Below are positions 36,620 to 45,107 of a stretch of DNA of 64,000 bases, piece after piece. Within the stretch, counting starts at the first letter, position 1. The number at the start of each line of letters is the position of its first letter. Source of the stretch: Homoserinimonas sp. OAct 916 (lineage in GTDB: Bacteria > Actinomycetota > Actinomycetes > Actinomycetales > Microbacteriaceae); NCBI RefSeq assembly GCF_003260275.1, contig NZ_QJHB01000005.1:186001-250000 (forward strand), written 5' to 3'. The notes under the pieces are model-generated. The model was not told the DNA's origin. It worked only from the letters and a program-made list of their open reading frames with translations, and made no database searches. The position numbers and the translations under genes are program-made.

Positions 36620-37471
36620 ATGTCAAAGACAGCGTGGTCAGAAAAAGCAAGTGAATTACTCCGGGTTGGGCCCGATTTCCGGCTCGAAGACGTCGACCCG
36701 GCATCGACGCCCGGGATTGACTCCGGCAAACGTTCTGGCGTTGCGCTTCGGCTCAAGAACAAGAAGTCCCTCCGCACGCTGCAGGGCAAGCTTTTTGCCG
36801 ACAGCACCGTCGGCGGCGAACGATCAGTACTGCTCGTCCTGCAAGGAATGGACAGCTCTGGAAAGGGCGGAGTCATCACTCACGCACTCGCTGGGATGAG
36901 CGCATCGGGCGTGATGGTGCATGGATTCAAAGCACCCTCCGCCGAGGAGAAGAAGCACGGTTTTCTGTGGCGAGTTCGCAAAAGACTCCCCGAGCCGGGC
37001 ATGGTGAGTGTCTTCGATCGCTCCCACTACGAGGATGTGCTGGCCGCCCGAGTGCGCAACCTTGCCCCTCCAGAGACAATCGAGCGACGTTACAACCAGA
37101 TCAACACCTTTGAGCGGTACGCCACTGAGAGCCAGACCACGATCGTCAAGGTGATGCTTCATGTAAGCGAAAAAGAACAGAAGAGGCGACTCATCTCCCG
37201 CCTCCACCGTCGCTCAAAACTGTGGAAGTACAACCCCAGCGATGTGGACGATCGGGAGCTGTGGCGCCAACTTCACGACGCGTACCAAATCGCGATCGCG
37301 CGAACCTCCACCGATCACGCGCCGTGGTACGTCGTGCCGGCTGATCACAAGTGGTACGCGCGTCTCGCGGTGCAGCAGATCATTATTGAGAAACTCGAAG
37401 CGATGCAACTGAAATGGCCATCACCCGACTATGACCTGACTACCGAGCGAAAGCGCGTGGCCAGCGCGTGA
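36620..37471 (+). CDS. ppk2: PPK2 family polyphosphate kinase
   Basis: This 283-aa enzyme transfers phosphate between polyphosphate and nucleotides. It has Walker A LVLQGMDSSGKGGVITHAL, Walker B VSVFDRSHYEDVL and the lid RLISRLHRRSKLWKYNPSD with the basic residues of the family. The single-domain length suggests class I (NDP to NTP) or AMP/ADP-type activity; the sub-class is not settled. The ATG at 36620 has no ribosome binding site but has a -10 box just ahead. The stop overlaps GTG of a PAP2 phosphatase by 4 bp. Confidence 0.9.
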   Translation: MSKTAWSEKASELLRVGPDFRLEDVDPASTPGIDSGKRSGVALRLKNKKSLRTLQGKLFADSTVGGERSVLLVLQGMDSSGKGGVITHALAGMSASGVMVHGFKAPSAEEKKHGFLWRVRKRLPEPGMVSVFDRSHYEDVLAARVRNLAPPETIERRYNQINTFERYATESQTTIVKVMLHVSEKEQKRRLISRLHRRSKLWKYNPSDVDDRELWRQLHDAYQIAIARTSTDHAPWYVVPADHKWYARLAVQQIIIEKLEAMQLKWPSPDYDLTTERKRVASA

Positions 37472-38220
37472 GCACCTCCGATGCAGGCTTTAGAGAAAAG
37501 TTCTTGGTCGAAGAGCGGTTCATGCCGCGTGAGGCTAAGAGAAAACTGTACGTCACTGCTGCAGGGCTCATTACCATAGGGCTCGCTGGCTTCTTGTTGA
37601 CGCTGCGGGGGGTGCTTCTGAACGTGGCCCCGGCATCGATCGATGCGCCGTTGAAATCCTGGCTGTATGACGGCAGAACAGATTTCCTCACCGGGATCAT
37701 GATCGGCCTCGCGGTTGGTTTCGGCCCGATCGCGCTGCCCATCATCATCCTTGTCGTCGTCGTCGCCTGGGCCATCATCGCAAAACACATCTGGCGACCG
37801 ATGCTTCTGGCCGCTGGAACGACCACTGGCGTGGTTCTCGCGCTCACCATCACTCATGCAGTCGGGAGACACCGGCCGCCAACGGAACTGATGCTGTTCG
37901 GCGCCGACTCAACTTTCTCGTTTCCGTCGGGGCATGTGCTCGGGGCGTGCAATTTTCTTTTGTTGCTCACCTATTTGATTTTTTCCCGCCGTCACAATCC
38001 GCGTGCAGAAGTGTCCGCGTTCATTCTGGTAGGTCTGCTCATCGTGGCTGTTGCGCTCAGCAGAATTTACCTCGGCTATCACTGGGCCACCGACGCCGTC
38101 GCTTCTATCTCGTTGTCTCTGGTCATCCTCGGGGCAGTGATTGCGGTGGATACTCAGCGCACGGTGCGCGTCAGCGCGGCACCATCATCTGGAGGGCGCG
38201 CGGCTTCACCCGCGCCTTGA
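37468..38220 (+). CDS. PAP2-family membrane phosphatase
   Basis: This 250-aa membrane protein has about six helices and the PAP2 motifs PSGH (in TFSFPSGHVLGAC) and SRIYLGYHWATDAV. The first motif normally reads K-x6-RP; here the Lys position is Thr (T-H-A-V-G-R-H-RP), so activity may be altered. Typical substrates are phosphatidate, undecaprenyl-PP or similar lipid phosphates on the outer face. It is coupled to ppk2 by GTGA. Its last 50 bp overlap antisense with the diacylglycerol-kinase-like gene. Confidence 0.82.
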   Translation: MSTSDAGFREKFLVEERFMPREAKRKLYVTAAGLITIGLAGFLLTLRGVLLNVAPASIDAPLKSWLYDGRTDFLTGIMIGLAVGFGPIALPIIILVVVVAWAIIAKHIWRPMLLAAGTTTGVVLALTITHAVGRHRPPTELMLFGADSTFSFPSGHVLGACNFLLLLTYLIFSRRHNPRAEVSAFILVGLLIVAVALSRIYLGYHWATDAVASISLSLVILGAVIAVDTQRTVRVSAAPSSGGRAASPAP

Positions 38221-39163
38221 TGGCCGTTGCTTCACCGATATTGTCACCGTCGAGCTCAATCTCCTCCGCACTGCCCAGCCGCATAGTGATCCGAGCCGCC
38301 TTCGCATACTTGAGAGCTCGCACTTCGGGAGTCGTCAGTTTCTCGCCCAGCTTGGTTCGCCTGAGCACGCCGTTCTCCCAGAAGACTTTTACCAGTACTT
38401 GCAGCCAACCGAACACCCCTTCAGGGCGCATAACAGCGATGTCGAACAGTCCGTCGTCGACGACTGCATCCGGAAGCAGTAGTACGTTCGCTTGAAGGGA
38501 GCCGCAATTGCCGATGATGATTGTGTGCGCGCGCACCGATTTTGTCCGTCCGCCATCGAGGCGGTACCGGGTTCGCAGCTCACTCTTATCTCGAAGTGCT
38601 TTGGCGATGGCACTGACGTAGGCCAGCCAGCCGACCTTGGCCTTGAGCTTGTCATCGGTATTGGCGAGCATTTTCGCGTCGAGTCCGAGGCCCGCCATGA
38701 CCACGAAGGCATGTTTGGTGAGCGAACCGTCGCCGTGACGGATGTCGATGAGCCCGACATCCACAGCCCGTTCCACCCCGGTGAACGCGGTCTTCACTGA
38801 ATGCTCCACGTCGTCGAGTGTGAACTCGAGGTTGCGCGCCAACAGGTTGCCCGTGCCAGAGGGAATCAGCGCGAGGCGTGCCGAGCTCTCGTGCAGAATT
38901 TCAGCTACGGCTCGAACGGTGCCGTCACCCCCTGCCACGATGACGAGATCCGCACCCGCCTCCAACGCTTGCCGTGCCACGCCCTGACCGACGTCTTCGA
39001 CGGAGGTGGCGAAATAAAGGGTTTCATTCCAGCCAGCAGCATTTTGCTCGGCGCTCACGGCCGCCTTGATGACGTCGAGGTCGACCTTGATCGGGTTGTA
39101 GATGACGGCCGCGGTATGAGTTTTGGTCTGGGCGTCAGAGCGTGTGGAGGTCATTCTTCCCAT
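38171..39163 (-). CDS. Diacylglycerol/lipid kinase family protein
   Basis: This 330-aa protein of the DagK/LCB5 family has the ATP-binding segment LVIVAGGDGTVRAVAEIL, then LIPSGTGNLLARNLEF, the conserved VGLIDIRHGDG and a C-terminal beta-sandwich (IELDGDNIGEATAIKARV). It phosphorylates a lipid such as diacylglycerol or a sphingoid-like substrate at the membrane. Start is ATG 39163; ATG 39154 is a close alternative. It is convergent with PAP2 (50-bp overlap) and divergent from a second PAP2 gene, so a kinase lies between two phosphatases. Confidence 0.87.
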   Translation of the reverse strand: MGRMTSTRSDAQTKTHTAAVIYNPIKVDLDVIKAAVSAEQNAAGWNETLYFATSVEDVGQGVARQALEAGADLVIVAGGDGTVRAVAEILHESSARLALIPSGTGNLLARNLEFTLDDVEHSVKTAFTGVERAVDVGLIDIRHGDGSLTKHAFVVMAGLGLDAKMLANTDDKLKAKVGWLAYVSAIAKALRDKSELRTRYRLDGGRTKSVRAHTIIIGNCGSLQANVLLLPDAVVDDGLFDIAVMRPEGVFGWLQVLVKVFWENGVLRRTKLGEKLTTPEVRALKYAKAARITMRLGSAEEIELDGDNIGEATAIKARVKPRALQMMVPR

Positions 39164-39230
39164 TTCTGCTTTCGTTGGTGAACCCGGGCAACGACCTGCT
39201 CTCTTGCGACCAGCGTGCGATTACGGCACC

Positions 39231-39236
39231 TAATAT
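39231..39236 (+). promoter_or_regulatory. -10 box for a probably leaderless PAP2 transcript
   Basis: TAATAT, a near-consensus -10 element, ends 6 nt before the ATG at 39243. No ribosome binding site precedes that ATG, as at ppk2. A TTGCGA at 39204-39209 is 21 bp away, which is too far for a standard -35. Confidence 0.55.
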
Positions 39237-39242
39237 TGTTTC

Positions 39243-39959
39243 ATGGTATCCCCTCGCGATCGGCAGGCCGTCGCCACCCCGCGTGCTCACCGTGTCGCGA
39301 GGCGCTGGCCGTGGGTTAGCGGAATAGCGCTCATAGTCCTGGCTCTCGCGTTAGGAGCTCTGATCACGGCGCGCGATCACGGCATGGCGTTGTCGATCGA
39401 CACCAGATGGATGGACGAGTTGATGGAGAACCGCGCCCCCGTCTGGCAGTTTCTGTCTCTGGTGATGAACAATCTCGGCGGAGGAGTGATTGCCACTTTC
39501 ATAGTGCCGATCGCGCTGATAGGTATCCTGCTTCTGCTGAAGCGCCCGTGGGCCACTGTGTTCTTTTTCTTGGCGACCGTGCTGACGGGCGGTGCCGTGC
39601 AGCTCCTCAAACATCTTTTCGGTCGAGTGCGACCCGAGTCTTTGATGGTGAGCGTAGACTTCGGGTCTTTTCCATCGGGCCACGTCGCGAATGCCGCGGC
39701 CATGGCATTGATTCTCTCGATCCTGTTCCCCAAATGGTGGGTCTGGCTCGCGGCAGCGGTCTATACGGTGACCATGATGTTCAGTCGCACGTATTTGGGT
39801 GCCCATTGGCTGAGTGACACTATTGGCGGGCTCTTGCTTGGCATTGGCCTCACGCTGTTGATCTGGGCACCCCTGGCGTCACGAATCGACGGAGAGCGTC
39901 AGCTCCGAAGGCGGCGACACGACTCGCCGCCGGCGTCGAGCAAAGACGTTGCGGTTTAG
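39243..39959 (+). CDS. PAP2-family membrane phosphatase
   Basis: This 238-aa protein has six membrane segments with all three canonical PAP2 motifs: K-HLFGRV-RP (in LLKHLFGRVRPESLM), PSGH in SFPSGHVANAAAM, and SRTYLGAHWLSDTIGG with the catalytic His and Asp. It is a lipid phosphate phosphatase, with phosphatidate, phosphatidylglycerophosphate or undecaprenyl-PP as possible substrates. Unlike the paralogue at 37468 it keeps the first-motif Lys. It is divergent from the lipid kinase gene and starts from a leaderless-type promoter. Confidence 0.87.
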   Translation: MVSPRDRQAVATPRAHRVARRWPWVSGIALIVLALALGALITARDHGMALSIDTRWMDELMENRAPVWQFLSLVMNNLGGGVIATFIVPIALIGILLLLKRPWATVFFFLATVLTGGAVQLLKHLFGRVRPESLMVSVDFGSFPSGHVANAAAMALILSILFPKWWVWLAAAVYTVTMMFSRTYLGAHWLSDTIGGLLLGIGLTLLIWAPLASRIDGERQLRRRRHDSPPASSKDVAV

Positions 39960-40040
39960 CCCAGATATCGTCCCCCTTTCGTGCTGGGTTGCGAGTGCGG
40001 TTCAGGCGAGAGTCGCCAGAAATTACTCCATGCCCGACAA

Positions 40041-40850
40041 TCAGAAACGTGCCCGCTGGGCCCGCACAAAGCAATAAACGCCATAGGCGATCAAGCCAGC
40101 CCCGACGACGCAGAGGATCACGACTCCGAAAGGAAGTTCGGCGAGAGTCTTCAACCCACCGTCGAGACCGGTGGACTTGCTGGGATCATGAGTGATGGCA
40201 GCCACGCCGACCAGGACCCCGACGACGCCCAACGCGATGCCCTTCGATACGTAACCCGCAATACCGAGCACCATGACCATTTTTCGAGCCGGCTCGGGCG
40301 GAACGACGATATCCTCGGTGAATTTGGTGGCTACACCTTTACGAATGAAATAGATTCCGATGGCTAGAATTGCGACCCCGCCGATAAAAAGAAGGATGAC
40401 ACCGCCCGGGGAGGAGATCAGGGTTCCCGCAGCATCGCTGGCGCTGCCCGAGGAGCTTGATGAGCCGCCGTTCGCGAAGGTGAAGGCGGTGAACGCGAGA
40501 ACGAGGTAGACCACTCCCTTGCTCACTTCAGCCACACGACGAGCCCACTTCTTCTTGGGGTCACCTCCCAGGATAAGAAATGCGGCGATGATCAGCCAGA
40601 TACCGAGTGCGAACATGCCGATCACCACGGCCCAGAGCACAAACACCCCGCCGGGAGTGGACGCCAACTGTTTGAGCGCCCCCGATTGGTCTGCCGACCC
40701 CCCTCCGGCTCCGATAGCAACACTGATGGCGATCCCTCCAATGAGTATGTGCAAAAGCCCATTGGTGGCGAACCCGAGTCGTGCAAGAACACGTAAGGTG
40801 GTGCTGTTTTTGGCGGCACGGGCGACGCTCTTCGCTGAGTTGTCCTTCAT
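40041..40850 (-). CDS. DUF1206 membrane protein
   Basis: This 269-aa protein has six membrane helices arranged as three repeats of two, each repeat opening with a helix like LARLGFATNGLLHILIGG, VAEVSKGVVYLVLAFTAFTF or GIAGYVSKGIALGVVGVLV. That is the DUF1206 signature (three copies). The short Ser/Gly linker near residues 136-144 is not conserved. Function unknown. The frame is open 7 codons upstream, but ATG 40850 (MKDNSAKSVARAAK) is the natural start. It is convergent with the PAP2 gene. Confidence 0.85.
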   Translation of the reverse strand: MKDNSAKSVARAAKNSTTLRVLARLGFATNGLLHILIGGIAISVAIGAGGGSADQSGALKQLASTPGGVFVLWAVVIGMFALGIWLIIAAFLILGGDPKKKWARRVAEVSKGVVYLVLAFTAFTFANGGSSSSSGSASDAAGTLISSPGGVILLFIGGVAILAIGIYFIRKGVATKFTEDIVVPPEPARKMVMVLGIAGYVSKGIALGVVGVLVGVAAITHDPSKSTGLDGGLKTLAELPFGVVILCVVGAGLIAYGVYCFVRAQRARF

Positions 40851-41056
40851 GGGCCCAGTGTAGAGGGGCAACGGCCCCGCACGAAAGGGGCGTCATGTCA
40901 ACCCCTTGGCAACAGGGTGCATGTTCCCGTAAACAAGAACTGTGAACGATTCCAAGTAACTCTGCTTGAGCGCCCGCGAATGAGCCTGTCGGCGCCGCGA
41001 TGCCAGAAGCGCGGACCGAACGCTGACACGATCGCCGCACAACAGGAGGTTGGCCC

Positions 41057-41626
41057 ATGACGCGCTCCGTGGAACGAGCAGCTGACGATAGCTCTGCTTT
41101 GCGGGTTTTCACAATCGGTCATTCGACGCGAGAGTTTGACGAAGTTGTTGCGATGCTTCGCGACAACGGCGTGGATGAGCTCGTTGATGTTCGCTCGCTC
41201 CCGGGCTCCCGAAAATTTCCGCAGTGGAACCGGGAGACGCTTGAAGTGTCGATGCCGGCTGACATCGGGTATCGATGGATCAAGGATCTTGGGGGCCGAA
41301 GGTACACCCCGGTTGATGTGGTGAGTCCCAACAGCGGGTGGCGGGTGAAAGCGTTCCGAGACTACGCCGACTATATGACGACGGACACGTTTCGGTCGGG
41401 GCTGCATGAATTGTTGGAAGACGCAGGTGACCGGGTGCCGGCCATCATGTGCAGTGAAGCCGTCCCCTGGCGGTGCCATCGCCGGTTGATCACGGACGCA
41501 TTGCTCGTCGCCGGCGTCGATGTGTTCAACATCATGTCTGCAACATCGACACGCCTGGCGGAGCTGACCGAATTCGCCGAGGTAGACGACGGGCAGATCA
41601 CGTACCCGAAACCAAAGGACCCGTAG
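41057..41626 (+). CDS. DUF488 family protein
   Basis: This 189-aa soluble protein starts its domain with VFTIGHSTREFDEVVAML, then VDELVDVRSLPGSRKFPQWN and a late CSEAVPWRCHRRLITDALL, the three conserved blocks of DUF488. The two Cys and the His-Arg cluster could bind a metal or form the active site, but the role is unknown. ATG 41057 follows CAGGAGG at a suitable distance. Two small membrane-protein genes follow in the same direction. Confidence 0.87.
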   Translation: MTRSVERAADDSSALRVFTIGHSTREFDEVVAMLRDNGVDELVDVRSLPGSRKFPQWNRETLEVSMPADIGYRWIKDLGGRRYTPVDVVSPNSGWRVKAFRDYADYMTTDTFRSGLHELLEDAGDRVPAIMCSEAVPWRCHRRLITDALLVAGVDVFNIMSATSTRLAELTEFAEVDDGQITYPKPKDP

Positions 41627-41693
41627 CGTGACAACTCGACGCGCAGTACGACCGCTCGAAACTTCCAACCCAAACAAATAGAAAGGGAATCAC

Positions 41694-41918
41694 ATGCGTA
41701 AATTTCTCACCTGGCTCACGATCGGAGTGGTGGCGTTCGTCGCCTACACCTACGGCGCGAAAGCTGGGCGCGCACGCTACCGCGAGATCAAAGCAACCCT
41801 CGACGCGGTCTGGAACGACCCTCGCGTCAAGAAGGCGCGCAAAAGGGCCTCCAAACAGGCCGATAAAGTCGCCAAGTCAGCCACGAAACAAGCGAAGAAG
41901 ATCGGACGAAAACTATGA
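41694..41918 (+). CDS. Small membrane protein with basic tail
   Basis: This 74-aa protein has one N-terminal membrane helix (FLTWLTIGVVAFVAYTYGA) and then a strongly basic, Lys/Arg/Ala-rich cytoplasmic tail (KKARKRASKQADKVAKSATK), predicted helical. AGAAAGGGA precedes ATG 41694. Its stop overlaps the next gene by 4 bp (ATGA). The tail could bind nucleic acid, acidic lipid or the acidic partner encoded next. Function unknown. Confidence 0.75.
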   Translation: MRKFLTWLTIGVVAFVAYTYGAKAGRARYREIKATLDAVWNDPRVKKARKRASKQADKVAKSATKQAKKIGRKL

Positions 41919-42265
41919 CTCCACCAACCGATGACACAGCACAGGACAAAGTCGATGCCGCCGCGGACGTTGCGCATGACGCGGTTTCCAAGTCTGCAGA
42001 CGCGGTGACCGATGCGGCCGGACACGTCTCTGACTCAGCAGCGAAGGCATTCGCATCCGCAACCAGCGCCGTGGATGACGCGGTCGACACCGTTCACAAG
42101 ACCGTCTCGAAAGGCCTGCACCAAGCGACCAGGACCGCCTCGGACATCAGCGACAAAGCGACTGCCACGGTGAAGGAATACCCGACCCGAATGGTGCTGA
42201 TCGTGGCCGCGGTCGCGGCGATCATAGGTTTCATTGCCGGAGTCCTGACATCCGAACGCAACTGA
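41915..42265 (+). CDS. DUF883/ElaB-like small membrane protein
   Basis: This 116-aa protein is Ala/Asp/Val-rich with a long amphipathic helix (residues about 10-85) and a C-terminal membrane helix MVLIVAAVAAIIGFIAGVL, ending in SERN. This layout resembles ElaB/YqjD-type (DUF883) proteins that anchor ribosomes to the inner membrane in stationary phase in E. coli. The family match is structural, not by clear sequence identity. It overlaps the previous small gene by 4 bp, so both are made together. Confidence 0.7.
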   Translation: MTPPTDDTAQDKVDAAADVAHDAVSKSADAVTDAAGHVSDSAAKAFASATSAVDDAVDTVHKTVSKGLHQATRTASDISDKATATVKEYPTRMVLIVAAVAAIIGFIAGVLTSERN

Positions 42266-42476
42266 GCTGAAATCCGCTTCCCGAGGGCTCGGAGTCTCTT
42301 GCCGCCAGGCCTGTGTGGCGCCGGGCAATCGGGGGCCGCGGTCGCTGGCCAGTATGGGAATCGGGGGCCTAAATGTTTGGCCTAGCGCTCCACTGCGGGC
42401 AGGCGACTGAACCCTACGTGAGAACACAGTTTCCGGTAACCCGTCGCGCGCGGGTGATCGGCAACTCCCACAGGCC

Positions 42477-42899
42477 CTACTCGGCGGTCGGCCGCTGCCG
42501 CTGCCTCTTCGTTGTTGACCGCTGGCTCTTTGCCGCGAGGCGTCGCCGATCGGAGCCTCGCGTGGGTTTCGTCGCACGGCGACGAGGCGAACCTGGGGCG
42601 AGGGCCGCGCTCACCAGCCTGGCGAGCTTGTCTAGGGCGATCTCACGATTCCGCAGCTGGGAGCGCCGCTCGGAGACGGTGACGGTGACTGACCCGGCGA
42701 TAAGTCGACGCCCGAGTCGAGTGATCAGCATCCTCTGTTGTTCCTCAGAGAGTGCCTCCGAGTCGGCAACGTTCCATGTGAGCTCCACCCGGCTGTCGGA
42801 GGTATTGACATGTTGGCCGCCTGGTCCCGACGACCGTGAGAATCGCCAGCTCAGCTCCGATGCCGGGATCGTGAGTGCAGACGACACGTTCAGATCCAT
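42477..42899 (-). CDS. arfB: Alternative ribosome-rescue factor, ArfB/YaeJ peptidyl-tRNA hydrolase
   Basis: This 140-aa protein has the class-I release-factor GGQ motif in SSGPGGQHVNTSDSRVEL and a basic, probably disordered C-terminal tail (ending in KRQRQRPTAE) that in ArfB enters the empty mRNA channel. It rescues stalled ribosomes by hydrolysing peptidyl-tRNA. Length (140 aa) fits ArfB, not full release factors. ATG 42899 is the domain start. Confidence 0.92.
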   Translation of the reverse strand: MDLNVSSALTIPASELSWRFSRSSGPGGQHVNTSDSRVELTWNVADSEALSEEQQRMLITRLGRRLIAGSVTVTVSERRSQLRNREIALDKLARLVSAALAPGSPRRRATKPTRGSDRRRLAAKSQRSTTKRQRQRPTAE

Positions 42900-43058
42900 T
42901 CACCAAGCGTTGCACAATCGGAACCCCGTCGGGATCCGTGTCGCGGTGTGTGCGCCCCGCAAATTGCCACGCCGCACCCGTGAACGGCCCCGCACCCAGT
43001 CCGGGAGCGAGCGTGCGCAGGATCTGGTGCGGGTGCGGAACCGTCGCCGGGTTCACGA

Positions 43059-43781
43059 TCAGAATCCGCCAACCCGTAGGTCATCGCTTTCGCGTACGCG
43101 AGCATTCGCTGCACCCGCGTCGTCACCCACGCGGTCCCTGGACCGCAGGATGCCGTAGGCAGCAATCATCCCACCAGCCGCCATGACCCAGACACTCAGA
43201 GATTCGAGAATTTCTGCTGCAAACAACAGATGGATCAGCGCACCGATCACAAACACCACCGGTGAAATCCAATGGACACGGCGAACACGTACCAGGCCGA
43301 AAAGCAGAAGCGCGAAGGACCAGGGCCCGACCAGAGCTACAAAGAAGATCGGGATGACCCAGGGTCCGGTGCCATCTCCGAGTCGTTCGACCAGGAACTG
43401 GTTCATTGCCGGGCCGTCCAGGCCGGCCGCCGCCGTCTCCAGGGCCAGCAGGTGAACCATCGCGAACGCACTGAGCCCGGCGGCCAGGGCCGTCGTCAGC
43501 GACCACCCGATGCGCCCTATCCTGCTCGCCCAGATGAGGGGCGCCACACCCACCAGCCCCACGGTGAGCGAGAGCGCCGCCGCCCAATGCAACATTCCAG
43601 CAATCGTGATGACCAGGTAGTTCTCGCCGATCATGCCGACGTCGTTCAGAGCGTCTTGCCCGCCAATGAGCAACGTCTCCGCGACGGCCACGGCGATCCA
43701 TGCCCCGCCGAGCCCAACGGCGGCCATCCCGTTCGCTGGAAAACTCCGCTGTACCGTCATTGCCTTGGGTGATCTGTTCAT
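43059..43781 (-). CDS. Hypothetical membrane protein, seven or so helices
   Basis: This 240-aa protein has about six to seven hydrophobic helices (for example GGAWIAVAVAETLLIGGQDAL, GPWVIPIFFVALVGPWSFALL, HWISPVVFVIGALIHLLFAAE). The C-terminal 25 residues are charged and polar. I do not recognise the family. ATG 43781 is chosen over an in-frame start 10 codons upstream because AGGAGACGAG precedes it. It is divergent from the histidine kinase gene at 43950, so it may be a target of that system. Confidence 0.7.
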   Translation of the reverse strand: MNRSPKAMTVQRSFPANGMAAVGLGGAWIAVAVAETLLIGGQDALNDVGMIGENYLVITIAGMLHWAAALSLTVGLVGVAPLIWASRIGRIGWSLTTALAAGLSAFAMVHLLALETAAAGLDGPAMNQFLVERLGDGTGPWVIPIFFVALVGPWSFALLLFGLVRVRRVHWISPVVFVIGALIHLLFAAEILESLSVWVMAAGGMIAAYGILRSRDRVGDDAGAANARVRESDDLRVGGF

Positions 43782-43949
43782 CTTCTCGTCTCCTGACGTC
43801 GTGTTTTGCAAATCTTGTTCAGCAAATCTAGGTCGCCGGTATGGGCCGCCGCGTCGGCAGTTCGAAGCGTCAGCGTCATCCTTTCGGAGTGGGGATTCCC
43901 TACCTGCGAACGACCGTGGAGCGTTCGATGTACGGCTATCGTTGGCCGT

Positions 43950-45107
43950 ATGAAGTCGTTGAGTCGCGGCCAGTGGTGCTTCGATGTGGCCGTGGCTGCG
44001 GCCTTTGTCGTGATCGGCCAGTATGAACTGCGCTTCCTCCCGGAATCCGGTTATCAGGAGGGGTCGTTCGCGCTCAACACCGTGCTCTCCCTTCTCTGCG
44101 CCGTTCCGTTGATTGTGCGTCGCCGCTGGCCGCTCACAGCTTTTGCGATCGCTGCGGTTCCCCTGGTTATCGCCTCACTGTTCACCGTGCATGCCTTGAC
44201 GTTCTGGGGGATGGGCGTGCCGCTGGTCATACTCTGTTACTCGGTGGCGCGATGGTCGGAGCACCGGCATGCCTCCGTGCTTGCACTCGGAATGGCTGTT
44301 TTGGTGCTGGCCACATACGGCATCCGCACCACCGCCTTCGCCGACGTGGAAGCCTATGCCTTCGGTGGCGCGTTGTTCGGGCTGTCCTATTTGTCAGGGG
44401 CGGTGATTTCGCGTCTCACTAGACAAGGGCTGGCGCTGGACGCTGCCATGGTGCAGCTGCGCGAACAGGAACGGGGTCGACAATCACAGGTGCTGGCCGA
44501 GGAGCGCGCCCGGATTGCTCGCGAGATGCACGATGTGATGGCTCACGGAATCAGCGTGATGGTCGTGCAGGCCGGCTCTGCTCGCCTTGAATTGGCATCC
44601 GATGCCACCAAAGCACGCGAGTCACTGCTGATCGTCGAACAGACCGGGCGCGAGGTGCTCACTGAATTGCGCCACACGGTAGGTCTTTTGCGTGACCCCG
44701 AATCGGCAGCCGGCGCCGATCCCACTCCCAACCTTGCCGCGCTGCCGGCACTCGCACAGTCGATGAAAGTGGCCGGTCTCGACGTGCGCCTCGAGGTGGA
44801 GGAGAACCTTGACCTCGATCCCGGGCGTGCCTTGGCTGTCTATCGAGTCATTCAGGAGGCGCTGACCAATGTGCTGAAACATTCGGGCCCGGGGAAGGTG
44901 CGGGTCACTGTCACCCGACCCGACGACCTTCGAATCGAAGTCGTGGATTCGTGCGCCGGTTCTGCGCCCAAGTTCGCGAACGGAGGAGGCAACGGGCTAA
45001 CGGGCATGAGAGAGCGCGTCGGCATGTTTGGCGGTGAACTGGTCACGGGGCCCGAACCAGACGGCTTTGCTGTGCGCGCCCGCATCCCCATGGAGCAGGG
45101 ACGATGA
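43950..45107 (+). CDS. Sensor histidine kinase (NarL/DesK class, HisKA_3)
   Basis: This 385-aa kinase has four to five N-terminal membrane helices with little outside the membrane, then a HisKA_3 dimerisation domain with phospho-acceptor His194 (RIAREMHDVMAHGISVM), and a C-terminal ATPase domain (AVYRVIQEALTNVLKHSG, GNGLTGMRERVGMFGG). It phosphorylates the LuxR-type regulator encoded next, which overlaps it by 4 bp. The input domain is an integral sensor, perhaps for membrane state. The upstream frame is open, but ATG 43950 fits the first helix; there is no ribosome binding site and a TATCGT box precedes it. Confidence 0.9.
   Translation: MKSLSRGQWCFDVAVAAAFVVIGQYELRFLPESGYQEGSFALNTVLSLLCAVPLIVRRRWPLTAFAIAAVPLVIASLFTVHALTFWGMGVPLVILCYSVARWSEHRHASVLALGMAVLVLATYGIRTTAFADVEAYAFGGALFGLSYLSGAVISRLTRQGLALDAAMVQLREQERGRQSQVLAEERARIAREMHDVMAHGISVMVVQAGSARLELASDATKARESLLIVEQTGREVLTELRHTVGLLRDPESAAGADPTPNLAALPALAQSMKVAGLDVRLEVEENLDLDPGRALAVYRVIQEALTNVLKHSGPGKVRVTVTRPDDLRIEVVDSCAGSAPKFANGGGNGLTGMRERVGMFGGELVTGPEPDGFAVRARIPMEQGR

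Noticed and set aside
42745-43056. 103-codon minus-strand frame upstream of arfB
   Set aside because: It overlaps arfB in a different frame and has no domain; the intergenic part is only about 160 bp.
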